Assembly: GCA_033816765.1 (NCBI GenBank)
Contig: CM066298.1
Coordinates: 1,240,001 to 1,304,000, forward strand
Source: Nothopassalora personata
Lineage: Eukaryota; Ascomycota; Dothideomycetes; Mycosphaerellales; Mycosphaerellaceae
Length of the DNA: 64,000 nt
Reading direction: 5' to 3'
Shown here: positions 46,151 to 57,194 of the stretch, piece by piece
How positions within the stretch are numbered: the stretch's first letter is position 1
Layout of the letters: each line of letters begins with the position of its first letter
Notes under the pieces: generated by a model
Seen by the model: the letters and a program-made list of their open reading frames with translations, nothing else
The model's database searches: none
What the model was told of the DNA's origin: nothing
Translations under genes and position numbers: made by a program

Positions 46151-47660
46151 CGCGCGGTTTCAAGGATGCAGCGCTTGTGTGAGCTGCAAACGGGCGACTG
46201 CCGTCCTGATCGATCTTCTCGGCCTGCCTTGCACACGACCTGGGCGCGCTGGAAGGATGGTTCTACGTGGGGCACTGCTGTACAACTGCGCGCAAACCTC
46301 ACATGAAGTCGGGTGGAAAGCGTAGAAAGCTTCTCTCGGCCTGCCCCCAGGCCCCAGCTCACGGGCGCGAAATGTTTCATCTGCGATCGCTGCCATTATC
46401 TCCCCCTCGACAGGGATCATGAACAGCTCCCAAGCGTGGTTTCATCCAGCTATCCAGCTGCGTCACCTTCAGAGCTCGAGTCTGTGAGTCCGGATCATCA
46501 CGCTCTTTGTATGAAGAACGCAACAAGGGGCACATGAACGGCGACGCTTCACTACATCATCGCACCACAGCTTGTCGTCCGGGAGACGTTGATGTCGTCA
46601 GCACACCAGCACAGAGTTGGAGTCCGACCAGCGGGCATGTTCCTGCAGAAGCGTCGACGCGTACCGTACCGGGGACATGAATGCTATGCGGAGGGCGGGG
46701 GAGCCCGTGCACCGTAACAGCACCTCCCTATATATCCAGGCCACCCTAAAACCTCACACGAATTGCTGCACAATAGAGCGGAGGCTTTCAAGTACGACGG
46801 TGCTTTCTGCACCGAAATATTCAAATTCTACTGGAAATCGCTACAGTGCACGGGCCAATCTGGCCACCGCGTGGTTCGTTTCGGAAGTCGATCTCCTACA
46901 GTATCCATGTGGTACCGAATCTCGTACGAACTGATATCCGTATTAGTCTGGCTCTTCATGCCTCAGGCTGCAAAAGAGCCACTGTGAGCTACCCTGGCCG
47001 CAATATAGCATGCACTCAGGTGCCGAATGGCCCGCGCCCCGAGAGGAGAACGCACTCGGTCCAGCGACATCACAACCAAAATGGCGCAATCACCACGAGA
47101 TGCATGCCTCCGCATGTGTCGACATTGCGGCGATATCAATCATCAGAAACTTGGCGGCGCACATGCACAAAAGTAACGCGGCCTGCATTCCGGACGACAC
47201 GCAACCTATCTGAAAGAGGTGGTGGAGCTTTGCCGAAGAACCCCGGATAAATCTAGGGTCCACGGCACAGCACATGAAAGAGCCGACTTCAGCTCTCCGA
47301 TAACTTGCTCTCTTTGTTCGCGTTCGCCGGAAAGGGAGTGGGAGGCTGCAGATACTTTCAGATAATACCATCATGGCCGTGACGTTTTCACGACCTGCCA
47401 CGATGCAACGCATCCCATCATGAACTCGCCGCCCAATGGATCCCGCTAGTTTCCAGCAATTTTCGACCAACCACAGCCTTGCACTACACATCGCGCCTGT
47501 CTCAAAAACACCTCGAGAACTGCAAAGCGATATTGATTTAAGCAAAAGCCGGTCTAGAGGTAGGTATAAGGACTGTTCTACCTTGGCGTCTTCACTGAAC
47601 AACTCCCCGCCAATTTAACGAACCACTTCAGACCTCATCAGAACGGCATCAACATTATCA
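46151..47660. other. intergenic, no supported gene
   Basis: Septin upstream region followed by about 1 kb with only short overlapping frames. The 170-codon frame 47,090-47,602 (-) has an unnatural composition and no motif. Confidence 0.4.
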
Positions 47661-47666
47661 ATCACC

Positions 47667-48012
47667 ATGGCCGCCCACGTCGAGAAGCTCTTCGCCCAGT
47701 ACCCAGACAGCAATACAGTCTGGGTCAACGGTGGGATCCTGCGTCCCGGCAACATCACAAAACTCCAACCAACGCCAACCAAGAGGCAATCGACGAAGTC
47801 ACAGTCAACCCCACCGGGCCAATCGTCCTCGCTCAGCACGTCATGCCACGTCTCCTGAAGTAGGGAACCGGAATCAACTTCATGATCACCAGCTCCGGCC
47901 TCGGCCTCGTCGCAACCCCACTCTGCCCAATCTACGGCGCTACCAAGGCTGCCATCCACCACTACCTCGCCGGTCAACGGCACCCCTATCAGGATCCACC
48001 TCCTATAACCTA
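47667..48012 (+). pseudogene. short-chain dehydrogenase/reductase fragment (DltE-like)
   Basis: The relic starts at MAAHVEKLFAQYPDSNTVWV followed by NGGILRPGNIT, an internal region of DltE-type SDRs. A frame change near 47,760-47,790 leads to NQEAIDEVTVNPTGPIVLAQ and HVMPRLLK, then TAG at 47,861-47,863, then GTGINFMITSSGLGLVATPL and CPIYGATKAAIHHY. The YGATK contains the catalytic Tyr and Lys of the family. The N-terminal NAD(P)-binding TGxxxGxG segment is absent, and the end is lost after another frame change. The gene is inactive. Confidence 0.8.
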
Positions 48013-48167
48013 GCGTGGATGTGTGGCGTACAGAAAACATCAACACACTTTCTTTCGTCTCGTTTCGCTTCGTACCGCTTCACAATTGCTTCTAGTCACC
48101 TGAAAGAATGTGCAGCAGCTGTTGACCTGGCCCAGATCCTGACCAAACCCACCCAGCTGTCGCAGCC

Positions 48168-49480
48168 ATGCCTTCATTCCCCTGGCTATGTCCTCGGGTC
48201 CTCCTCGGCACAGCGCTCCAGACCACAACGGCAGCATGTTCCTCACTACAATCCGTCAAAATACCACAAGGCACCAAAACGGCTTCAGAGACCAACACGA
48301 CAACTCCGTCTACCTCGGAATACCTTTCGCGCAGACGACTGGCGGCGAGAATCGGTAAGTCCTCATCCCGAACAAGACTTTCCCATTCACGCTGAATCTA
48401 GACTGGCTCTCCCAGATGGCTCCCACCCCAACCCTTCCCTTCCTCAACAACCCACACCTTCAACGCCACATCCTACGGCCCAACATCTCCCCAGGCCATC
48501 ACGAACGAGTTCTTCAGCAGGCAGGATGAAGACTGCCTAAACCTCAACATCTGGGCTCCTCCCGCCTCTGATAGGAATGCCAGCCTCCCAGTCTTCGTAT
48601 ACATGTACGGCGGCGCGTGGTAACTGGTTCCAACTCCAATCCTCAGATCCAGAGGACTAATTTTGCGAGGAATGGGGTGGTGTATGTCAACACCAATACG
48701 AGGGAGAGTCTTCGGGCGAGTCCGAATTCCGCTGAACTCCACCAAACCTATCCTGGAGAGTCACAGAACTTCGGAATTCTGGATATCGACGCGGCGATGG
48801 ACTGGGTGCATGATAACATCGCTGGTCCGTTTCCAATCCTTGTCCTCTGTCCCAGCGGCAAAGCTGAAAGTGGAGCTGACATGATCTATAGCCTCCGGAG
48901 GCAACGCCTCCTCCATCATCTTCGGCGGACACAGTTCAGGCTCCGCCCAAGTCGACCACGACCTCTGGCGTCACTCCAACACATAGCTAGCTGGAGCCGT
49001 TGAAATGAGTGCCAGCGCATTATCAGGTCCAGCTTACGCCCCAACGGACGTAGCGCTCGACCTCGTCGCTGTAGAAGTAGGATGTCCGCCCACGAACCTG
49101 ACACCCCAAAGCAACGACACCCTCCAGCCGTCCGGCGCAACCCAGCTCATGTGTCTCCGCACCAAATCAATCCCCGACCTCCAAACAACCACCTTCAACA
49201 CCTCAACCCATACCCTCTTCACCCCTACAATCCACTCCCTAACCCGCTTCCCCTTCACCTCCTTCTTGTCCCTACCCCTCCCACATCCCCCTCCCAACTG
49301 CCACCTCCCTCAACCATGTCCACATCTTCACAAAAATCTACCCCCCCCCCACTACAACCTCCACCTCCTACCTCTTCACCTCCTCCTCTCCACCTCCCCA
49401 CCTCCCCTCCACCCCCAGCCTCCTCTCCATCCAGAACCTAACATGGCAAAATCCGCTTCCCCTGCCCCACCATAGACCAC
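48168..49480 (+). pseudogene. type B carboxylesterase (secreted lipase-like), multiply broken
   Basis: A signal-like start MPSFPWLCPRVLLGTALQTT is followed by SSLQSVKIPQGT. A one-base frame change leads to GFRDQHDNSVYLGIPFAQTT and GGENR. An intron (GTAAGT at 48,355 to CTCCCAG) joins GGENR to WLPPQPFPSS and on to EDCLNLNIWAPP and PVFVYMYGGAW. One base is missing at 48,621 (TAA) before VTGSNSNPQIQ. LDIDAAMDWVHDNIAG, a second intron and then SSIIFGGHSSGSAQVD follow; the last covers the nucleophile region (usual GxSxG, here GHSSG). TAG at 48,984 precedes AGAVEMSASALSGPAY. The C-terminal third is scrambled beyond about 49,250. At least three lesions make it a pseudogene. Confidence 0.82.
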
Positions 49481-50515
49481 TTCCTCTCGATCCGCAGCAC
49501 TCCTCCCACGACACGACACGTGCGTCGGTCGTACAGAGTTCTCCGGGCGGTACCGATAACGTCGTCGGGAGATAGGCGGTCTTGGCGCAACCCGACGGGG
49601 CGGGACGGGACGGGACGGGACGGGACGGAAGTTCTCCTTTCTTCCGTGATGGTGGCGGTCTGGTTGGGGAGCTTTGGCGAATTTGACGGCTTCGTAGCAA
49701 AGTTTGGCGGATTCGGGGCGGGAGTGGTTTGTTGAGTGGGTTAAGGGGCTGGAGGGTGGAGAGGGGTGGAGTCGATTTCGAGGGGGTGGGGAGGGGACGG
49801 GACGGGGCGGGTGGGGCGGAGATTGGAGGGCGAGGAGGGAGTTGGAAGTGCTCGTGGGGGATGGGAGGAGGGGATAGGGGTTTGTAGGGGGGTTTGGTGT
49901 GGGTATCTGAGGGTGCAGAGGCGTGTGTAGTTCTGATGACGGGGTTGCAGCAGACACAAATTGGCATCTCCTTGATATGGTACAGAAGGGTTACAGTTAC
50001 AATCTTATGATCGGCATTCTCCGTCTTGTGCATGTAGCTTCAGGTCTCTCGTCTAGCCGAGCAACAAACTCGACGAACTTTCTTCTTTGTGCGTTGCGTC
50101 TCGCTGTTCATTACATGTGAACTCCATCTTACAACCTTTCAAGCGCGCCAATCGCAATTCATCCATCGTCTCGAGGCAAGGCCAGAGACCCTCAACCACT
50201 CCCGCGCTGCGCTGTGAACTAGGTGCAGGCGGAAGTTCTGTGCGGTTCGAATCATCCGTCGTTGATGGGATCCCGTAGTACCAGTCGCGCAAGGTCGACG
50301 ATAAGTTGTGCGTGCGTCAGTGGCACAAAGTCGCATTCTTTGATATGGTCGTTCGAATCCAGTATCAGGGTTGATCAGGTACCATGGCAGCACGCCTGGT
50401 GTCCAAACAGCCGGTGCCCTCTTTCAGCAGCGCCCTTGATCTTGAATTCGATTCCAGTCGCTGAAGTCACCTCCTCTCCAGCTTCATTCTCCGATTCCTG
50501 TTCATCACCGTCAGT
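49481..50515. other. strand-asymmetric intergenic DNA
   Basis: The stretch to about 49,960 is G-rich on the plus strand and pyrimidine-rich on minus, which creates long Pro/Arg/Ser frames on minus that I consider artefacts. The remainder is the 3' region of the RNA-binding protein gene. Confidence 0.45.
49601..49628. repeat. GGGAC tandem repeat
   Basis: Five near-perfect units of CGGGA within the G-rich stretch. Confidence 0.9.
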
Positions 50516-51667
50516 CTACTCCGGCTTCATCCTCTTGTTCGGCTGCTGCTGCTGCTGCTGCCCAAATCCACCGCCGCCGTAGCCACCCTGCATTCCTCCA
50601 CCTTGCATACCACCTCCTTGCTGGTATCCTCCACCTCCACCCCATCCTCCGCGCTGGTTCATCATGCCGCCGCGTCCTTGCGGCATCATGCCACCCATAC
50701 CCATGTTACCCATGCCGAAACCACCTCGGCCACCCATCATGCCACCGCGCGCCATGTTTCCCATTCCCATCATGTTCCCCATCATGTTGCCCATACCCAT
50801 CATGGGGTTGCCGTAGCCGCCCATGGCACCCATTGCAGGATTGAAGCCGGCTTGTGGTGTCATGTTATTGTTGTTCTGCTGGAAGCCGCCACGATTCTGG
50901 TATCCGCAACCACCTCTGAAACCTCCACGGCCACGGTCGAAACCGCCCCGTCCTCGGAAGTCGCCGCCACCTCTGTTGCCAAAGGAGTTGTAGGCGCCTG
51001 TGTCTTTCTTGCCCATTGCGCCACTGTCGCGGCCCTTGAAGGGATTGTTGGGGCTGGTGAACCAGACTGTGAATGGGTGTGGCTTCTTCGGTTCGGATTG
51101 CTCATCCTTGGCTGGTTCCTTTCGCTCGATCTCGCGCTTCACGGCATCCGCGGCGTATGGTGTGGAGAATTCGAGGTACGCCTCACCACGCGACTTTCCG
51201 TTGATCTTGTGTTCGCCGAAGGAGAGGTCTCTCAGCTGTTCCTCGACAGCCGCGCGAGAGCAAAAGAAGCGAAGGTCTTCCTCGGTTGTCCACCAGTGGA
51301 GCTCGCCGAGCTTCAGGGCTGTCGTCGCGTGCGGGTCTTGCGGTTGCTGACTCTGCGATCGTGGCTGAATTGATGCATGGGCTGCACTGTTTTGTTGAGC
51401 AGCGGGTGACTGATCGTCAAAGTCATCGTCTTCGGCTTTCCGCTTGGTGCCTGCTTGGGTGGAAGTGGTCGAGGCTTGTGGTTGCTGCGACGGTGTGTCG
51501 GCCATGTGGGCGCCGTCGTCCTGGGCGGGCGTGTCGTGGGCGCCATCGTATTGGTAGTTTGGATCGTCGAAGTTCAAGTCCTCGGCGTGCTCGTCCTGCG
51601 CTGGTGCTTCCTGTTGCTCCGCATCGCCGTAGATGTCAATGTCGAAGTTGTCGTCTTCTGCAGACAT
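50516..51667 (-). CDS. RRM protein with RGG/Met-Gly-rich tail, CPSF6 (CFIm68)-like
   Basis: 383 residues from MSAEDDNFDIDIYGD. Residues 1-110 are acidic and Gln-rich with a KRKAEDDD segment. The RRM spans about 117-185: RNP2 as LKLGELHWWTTEEDL and RNP1 as KSRGEAYLEF (158-167). The pair of Trp and the following EEDL are typical of the CPSF6/7 type RRM, which helps cleavage factor I choose poly(A) sites. After it come RGG-type repeats (about 245-285) and a long Gly/Met/Asn-rich tail ending in a Gln run and NKRMKPE, a low-complexity region common in RNA-granule proteins. An upstream in-frame ATG at 51,751 adds a Ser/Pro leader unlike the family, so I chose 51,667. The CFIm role is inferred from the RRM type. 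Confidence 0.85.
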   Translation of the reverse strand: MSAEDDNFDIDIYGDAEQQEAPAQDEHAEDLNFDDPNYQYDGAHDTPAQDDGAHMADTPSQQPQASTTSTQAGTKRKAEDDDFDDQSPAAQQNSAAHASIQPRSQSQQPQDPHATTALKLGELHWWTTEEDLRFFCSRAAVEEQLRDLSFGEHKINGKSRGEAYLEFSTPYAADAVKREIERKEPAKDEQSEPKKPHPFTVWFTSPNNPFKGRDSGAMGKKDTGAYNSFGNRGGGDFRGRGGFDRGRGGFRGGCGYQNRGGFQQNNNNMTPQAGFNPAMGAMGGYGNPMMGMGNMMGNMMGMGNMARGGMMGGRGGFGMGNMGMGGMMPQGRGGMMNQRGGWGGGGGYQQGGGMQGGGMQGGYGGGGFGQQQQQQPNKRMKPE

Positions 51668-51972
51668 GTTGGGCGTCTGATGTCGCTTCGATCGATGTGG
51701 TCCTGGGAAGGGAGGTGATGCGCTCGCGCTGGTCGTGCGCTGTGTGCTCAATCAATGCCACCAAATCTGGCGCAGTCTGTCAATCAATGTTGGCCTGAAA
51801 CGATGCTGCTTGAAAGAATGGTATCTTCCGTAAGGGACTCTCGTGTGTTATGTACACGCCTCGAGGCTCGTCAGTTCTGAGCATCGTACAATCAGTCATT
51901 GTTTCCCCAATCAACATGTCTCTGTCTTTCGCACTGCGTCCCTCATCCTCCGTCCTCTCGCAGACATTTGGC

Positions 51973-52370
51973 TCATACGTACAATTTCTCGCGTGTCTGT
52001 AGCAGTCGCAGCAATGTAGTAGTACAGGCTATCTCTGTCCAGTCCTCGCTCTTCCGTTGCCTTATACTGCCATGATCCACGTACGACCCAATGCCAGCTC
52101 TCAGTAAAGTAACAATGTGCGCCGACGTAGTCAAGTCGAGCGCGTCCACATCAATGCGACCGCTGCTGATCCTGATTGTCAATGTCTGCTCGTTCGCGCG
52201 CGGGGCTGGTGGGGCACTCACCGGTTGTTGGTGTTGTTGATGTCCGGCGCTGCTGCTGCTGCAAGAGCGACCGACGAACAGGGGGGGCGGGCGGCATTGC
52301 TGACTGAGCAGGAGCTTGGGTCACATCTGTTCGGCCCATGTTGCCGAACGATCTGCAACTCCACTCTCAT
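51973..52370 (-). CDS. small hypothetical protein, two exons
   Basis: Exons 52,370-52,222 and 52,171-51,973 (intron 50 bp, GTGAGT...TCAG, phase 2) give 115 residues. The C-terminal exon, SSGRIDVDALDLTTSAHIVT to LLRLLQTREKLYV, reads as a compact conserved helical domain, and I trust it most. Exon 1 in this frame is Ala/Asn/Cys-rich. In another frame the same DNA reads MGRTDVTQAPAQSAMPP, also plausible, but I find no acceptor that keeps it in frame with the C-terminal exon. Family not recognised. Divergent from MoaE with 134 bp between the starts. Confidence 0.5.
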
Positions 52371-52504
52371 TCACCACCACGATATCGAACTCGACTTCGC
52401 CATATCGTAGTCTTGCCTTTTCTCTAATATTCGATCCATCGCCGAACAAAGCTCCATCTCCGCGCTTAGCTTAAGGAGACAATAAATCTGATACATACAC
52501 GAAC
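52371..52504. promoter_or_regulatory. compact bidirectional promoter region
   Basis: Only 134 bp separate the start codons of the small hypothetical gene and the molybdopterin synthase gene, so they likely share one nucleosome-free promoter. No specific site is identifiable. Confidence 0.45.
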
Positions 52505-53153
52505 ATGAACCCCCGCAGCTTCGAAGGCGAGAAGAGCCTCACAGAACAAGGCATCTTCGTTTCCCTCACATACGCCCCTCTCGACGCCACAGCCCACATG
52601 GCAAGAGTCAAGGGCCCGAAGGCTGGCGCTGTAGTACTATTCGCAGGTCAGTCCTCCACCGAGAAAGGGGCCAGGATGAGCAGTGACTGATCATAGACAT
52701 AGGCTAAGTACATTTCTCCCTTCTCTAGGCTGCACCAGAGACTCTTTCAATTCCAAGACCGTCACACATCTCTCATATTCTACATACGCCCCGTTGGCTT
52801 TGAAGTCGTTGCTCAGTATATGCCAGCATATCAAGCGGACACATAATCTGGTCAGCATTGCCGTGACGCATCGGCTAGGTATGTATCCGTCTGTCCCCAC
52901 CCCAAAATGCTGTTGGCTCATCTTCATCCCAGGCCGCGTCGACGTCGGCGAAGAAAGCATCCTCATCGCCGTGTCCGCACCACACCGCAAAGCCGGGTGG
53001 CAAGCTGGCGAGGAATGTCTGGAAATGGTCAAGTCCAAAGTCGAAATCTGGAAGGAGGAATGGTTCGAGGATGGCGGAGTTTGGAGGAGTAATCGAGATG
53101 GTGCTGTGGGTGTGCCTGTCACCCAAGCTGATGCAGTCGCTCTAAAAAGATAG
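52505..53153 (+). CDS. molybdopterin synthase catalytic subunit (MoaE/MOCS2B, CnxH-like)
   Basis: Exons 52,505-52,646, 52,729-52,878 and 52,933-53,153 join in frame (introns 82 and 54 bp, GT..AG) into 170 residues. MoaE adds dithiolene sulfur, delivered by MoaD, to precursor Z in molybdenum-cofactor synthesis, which in fungi supports nitrate reductase and xanthine dehydrogenase. Visible family blocks are AGAVVLFAGCTRDSFNSKTV, LSYSTYAPLALKSLLSI, VTHRLGRVDVGEESILIAVS, APHRKAGWQAGEE and the catalytic-side KSKVEIWKEEWFEDG with its conserved lysines. The order and spacing match the whole family, and the length is normal for the fungal proteins. Confidence 0.94.
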
Positions 53154-53764
53154 ATGGAGCCACCATCCTCGCATCGCTATTTGCTCTATCCAAGACTTTG
53201 TGAGGCCTTGCATCTACAGGAATTTTCTCGTTCCGCCCTGCTAATTGAAATCATTTCCATCCGTATACTGCACCGGACATCAAAGAGCAACGGCCGAGAA
53301 GCAACGAAAGGCAAGATGCTCTGATCATCGCACTTTGGAGTCATAGTGTGGCACCGCTGGGTCAGCAGTAATCCTGCATCACGACGGGTTTTGGTCATGG
53401 ATACCTGCATCCAGCTGATCTCGCGCGACCAATGGTCCATTTCACGTCTCTCTGAGCACTACCCGACCAGCGGCAATTGTTTTGCTCTTTTCCATAGCAT
53501 AGACGTTACGCAGTTCGGAAAGAGGTGTCATGGGGCATGTCAGTCGGGGGAGGGGAGCGTAGGGAGATAATTTTTTGGTTCTTATGGTCCTCATCAGCTA
53601 ACTTACATTCCCGCTCAGATCCCTGCCCTCCCTCCCGTGGTATCATCCCATTACCGTTGTAGCCATCGCGCCATCATATTCGTCATGCTCGTGTGCGTAG
53701 ATTATGTACATTTGTGGTATATCTTTTGCGAATGCTTAAGAGCCATTCGTACTCCACGATATGA
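53154..53764. other. intergenic between convergent genes
   Basis: Only short frames lie in this region between the converging MoaE and coiled-coil genes; it should contain both terminators. Confidence 0.45.
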
Positions 53765-55513
53765 TTAGAGTGCGGCGACCTGGAACTGCTGGGATTTCCT
53801 GCCTGTATCTGATGTTGAGATATAGCCAGTAGATATGCCGTGCTTGGAATCGATGTCAGGCAAACGTGTTGCCTGTATTTGCGTTGTGTCGCTGGCGTGG
53901 CTCGAGCTCCGCTCCACGGTCGGCAGTCGTGCGTTGAGATGTAGACCGGTCTCTGCTTCAACTTTCTTGGCAAAAATGGCAGCCTCGAGCTCCCATCGCC
54001 AATGGATTCGTCGTCGCTTGTCGTTAATGCACTCGTCCATCTTCGACGCTTCGCCGGTAAAGGTGCGCTCCAATTCCAGCTCCGTCTTACGCTGCTGACG
54101 CTTCAGCTCCTGCAACTCTCGCTCCTGCCTTTGCGCACGCAATCGCATTCGTCTTGATTGCTCGCCTCGCAACACGTTGATCTGACTTTCATGCTTGATG
54201 TTCATGTGATCACGTGCTCGACGTGCCTTGTCGAGCTCCGTGAGGTCTTGCTCTGTGACGATGCGGCTATGTCGCTCGCCGGTACTGTAGGTACCCGCAC
54301 AGTATGCTTCCATATGCTTCAGCGCTGTGGCGTGGTCACGCTTTTCTTTCGCTTGCAAGTCTCGTAGGTCGGACTCTGCTTTGACTTGCTTATCTTCGGC
54401 ATCAGCAATTGCTGAAGAGTGATGCTCTGCCATATCCTCGAAAGCACTTTCATGATTGGTAAGCATTTCTGCCCGGAGGCGCTCGTGTTTGCTATTCAGA
54501 CGCAGTCGTTGATGTTCAGCCCACGCCAGGAAGCGATTCCGTTGCTCGACTTGCGCCTTTTGCAGCGCGATGTAGTCTTCACGATCAACAATATGCTGTA
54601 TTCCTGCCCGATCTGCTGGAGGACCATGGGCGTGTCTTGACTCATCAGACACGGTACTGCTGCGACTCGACAGTGCTCCGGGCCGATGCTGTTGATGGGA
54701 GTGTATTGAGTCGCGGCGCGAGTTGGCTAATGAGGGTGCGAGTGACACGGCTTCGTCCCATTGCTCCAGCTTATCCAGAAGCGCATTTTGCTCTTCCTGT
54801 GTCATGACGTTCTCCACCAGACTGCCAGGTATCGGCCTGCCACAGCAACTTGGCACACCTCCGGTCTTGCTACCAGTTGCGTTCTTTACCGTGTTCCTCA
54901 ACGCCTGAGTGCACAGCTTGTGACCACAGGGCAGCTTATGCATGGCGCGTCGCTGGCTCGCAGGATCGTGAGGACAATGTGGGCAGCTGTCTGGTAGAGA
55001 GACGTCTGATCCACTCCGGCTGTGCCGCCGAAGCATGCTCAGACCTCTGATGCGACGAAAGTGCCTCCTCGGCGAGTCAGAGCGCGGCGAAGGTGGCTGC
55101 GACAACGGTAGAGAGAAGGTGGAATGCGATGGAGTGGTAAGCGGCGAGAAGGATATGGAGTGCCTGCCGTTTGGCACGCCTCTTGACATGAAAGCATCGT
55201 AGTCTCGAAAGGACAGCAATGCTCTTGACCGCCTTCTGGTGCCATCATGATAGCCTCTGTCCCTCGACAGGTCTGAAAACGTTGATGTCAAGCCAGTAGA
55301 CTGAGATGCTCGAGAATCGATGGACTCGGATCGGCGAGGATAGTCCGGCCAGTATGCCTTGAACCATTTCCCATCCTGTGCCTGCTGCTGCTCTTCCACA
55401 TCGATACCCAGCAGCTTTGCCTCCGACCTCAACCTCTCGTCCAGCTGCTCTTCCGTGTCCCCATCATTAATGTCCAGCACCTCCAACAGGTAGGATAGAT
55501 CGGGCCCGAGCAT
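53765..55513 (-). CDS. zinc-binding (RING/IBR-like) coiled-coil protein
   Basis: A single-exon frame of 582 residues starting MLGPDLSYLLEVLDINDGDT. The N-terminal 170 residues are Ser/Arg-rich with phosphorylation-like motifs (HSISFSPLTTPSHS). A cysteine cluster at about 178-230 reads CPHCPH, then LPCGHKLCTQALRNTVK and PSCCGRPIP, a RING or IBR-like zinc site seen in fungal-specific proteins with a following helical region. From about 315 to 505 there are heptad-like Glu/Lys/Arg/Leu stretches (QAKEKRDHATALKHMEAYC, RERELQELKRQQRKTELELE-type), typical of a long coiled coil. The tail is Ser/Thr-rich. Function unknown; a ubiquitin-related scaffold is possible. Confidence 0.8.
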   Translation of the reverse strand: MLGPDLSYLLEVLDINDGDTEEQLDERLRSEAKLLGIDVEEQQQAQDGKWFKAYWPDYPRRSESIDSRASQSTGLTSTFSDLSRDRGYHDGTRRRSRALLSFRDYDAFMSRGVPNGRHSISFSPLTTPSHSTFSLPLSQPPSPRSDSPRRHFRRIRGLSMLRRHSRSGSDVSLPDSCPHCPHDPASQRRAMHKLPCGHKLCTQALRNTVKNATGSKTGGVPSCCGRPIPGSLVENVMTQEEQNALLDKLEQWDEAVSLAPSLANSRRDSIHSHQQHRPGALSSRSSTVSDESRHAHGPPADRAGIQHIVDREDYIALQKAQVEQRNRFLAWAEHQRLRLNSKHERLRAEMLTNHESAFEDMAEHHSSAIADAEDKQVKAESDLRDLQAKEKRDHATALKHMEAYCAGTYSTGERHSRIVTEQDLTELDKARRARDHMNIKHESQINVLRGEQSRRMRLRAQRQERELQELKRQQRKTELELERTFTGEASKMDECINDKRRRIHWRWELEAAIFAKKVEAETGLHLNARLPTVERSSSHASDTTQIQATRLPDIDSKHGISTGYISTSDTGRKSQQFQVAAL

Positions 55514-56130
55514 TGTCCTGCTGCAGCATTATAGATGGATCGGGCGGGGGGCTATGGTCCGGGTTCGTGCTATAACATATTATGCCGAGATACGGGGTTT
55601 TGTGGTTGCTGGTTGTGATACAGTCGTGTCTTGACAAATCCCAGACTTATCCAGCGAATGGTGGGCTCCTCACCAACCAGACGCCCGCGGTGTCGCCAAG
55701 GAATACCGAGGGCGTGGAAGCGACGAAAACAAGAGACTCTCACGGCAGGCAAGACGCCAACGTCTGATGACACAAGGCACAGCGACGACGAGGAGGAGGA
55801 GTGCAATGTGCTTGTTCGAGCAGGCGACTAATCAAAGCCACGTCCGTGCCACATTAAATCCTCCGTCCTGCAACAGGCATTATTGACTTTACGTACGCGA
55901 GGCTTGACTAGGAACGGTATGGCGGCCGCTTGTCTTCCGATGCCCGCCAGCGGAGTGAAGAGCATCTTCTAATCGTTTCGGTCCCCAAACATCCGCGAAG
56001 CACATCCGCGAAGCGGGTGTCGGCCGTCGCAATAAAATCGCTCACCTTAATAAATCGCTCCCTTTGATGAAATTTCTTATCTGCTGCAAGGCCGCAATAG
56101 AACGCGATAACGCGGTACGTGTAATACATA
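55514..56130. other. intergenic, transition to the second transposon block
   Basis: Base composition is normal until about 56,120 and then falls abruptly to very AT-rich. A local near-duplication, CATCCGCGAAG, occurs twice at 55,987-56,015. No gene is supported. Confidence 0.45.
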
Positions 56131-57009
56131 TTATATCTATCTTATATATAGATCTTGTATAGTAAAGAAATAAGAATACTAATTATATTTAAATTGTAAT
56201 ATACTCTCTTAGCTTATACGCGTCCTAGACTACTCTCCTATCTATTTATTTATCGCCTAACTACCTACTCTTATAGAGTTAGTACTCTTCTACTATATCT
56301 TACTTTAGCTCTATTATAAGCTATATAGTAGGCTACTAAGTTAGAGGAAGTTTAGGTATACTTAGCTAAGGCTAGTAAGTCTTACCTACTTACCTACTAT
56401 TTATTCTTACTAAGTCCTTATATTCTATATAATTAACCTATATATTAGATTATAATTAGTATAAGATATTAGTAGGGTTACTAAAGTAGTCTATTATACT
56501 AAATCCTTTAGTATATAACTACTCTATCTACCTATAAATATATAAGCTTTTAGATTTAAATTATAGGAGGTTATTCTAATATATTATTTATTAGTCTACT
56601 TAAAGTATAAATTTTAATTACTATATCTACGTTAGCTAGTATATATATATATATATATAAAGGTTATTACTACAGTAGTAGCCTTATTTTTTCTACTCTA
56701 TAGAAGGTTATAACTAGTGTAGCGTACGTATATATATAAGAGTACGTATATATAACGGTAATAGGTAGAGTAACAATACGGTAATAATATAGCTAAGAAT
56801 TACTATAGTATAGATTACTACTATCCGTAAGAACTTACTTAACTATAATCCTAGTATTAGAATTAAGAAGAGAAAGATTTATAGAGAGAGATCTCTTTTT
56901 ATATAGTACTACTATTACTACTTTAGTAATAACTAATTTAGTAGTCTAGAGACTAGTGAATGAATAGCTACGTAATATCTAGTTATAAGTAAAGAATAAA
57001 GATAGTACT
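56131..57009. other. AT-rich, heavily eroded repeat DNA
   Basis: CA and TG are almost absent and TA dominates, including a TA run at 56,641-56,658. I cannot identify a coding relic. Confidence 0.5.
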
Positions 57010-57194
57010 TTTATAAGAGATTATTGTAATATATAGTACGCCTATAATCTCGTAATTATAGATAAACTACATCTTACCTTCTTCTATAGACGCCTTATGC
57101 GTCGCTTTATATACGTATATGCGTTACGTACAGCTTACTACGCCGGGCCTAGTCGTATATTACATGTAAGGATTAGCTAAAGGCTACCCTTATA
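57010..57194 (-). repeat. diverged gypsy B-type LTR
   Basis: The reverse complement begins TATAAGGGTAGCC and aligns by eye over its length with the 196-bp gypsy B LTR. It includes the block TAGTAAGC...GTACGTAACGCATA and the end near GGCGTACTATATATTAC, with a gap near the start. It is a solo or fragmentary copy. Confidence 0.6.

Noticed and set aside
47090..47602. 170-residue minus frame
   Set aside because: Cys/Met/Arg-heavy composition and no recognisable block; overlaps other equally poor frames.
49368..50033. 221-residue Pro/Arg-rich frame on minus
   Set aside because: It arises from strand-asymmetric low-complexity DNA and the GGGAC repeat, and overlaps carboxylesterase debris.
50281..50375. 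tRNA-like B box (GTTCGAATCC) with a weak A box
   Set aside because: The T-arm and acceptor stems do not pair, so no cloverleaf can form.
50603..51373. 256-residue plus-strand frame
   Set aside because: It is the antisense of the Gly/Met-rich RNA-binding protein; a His/Thr/Ala-rich composition is what that antisense gives.
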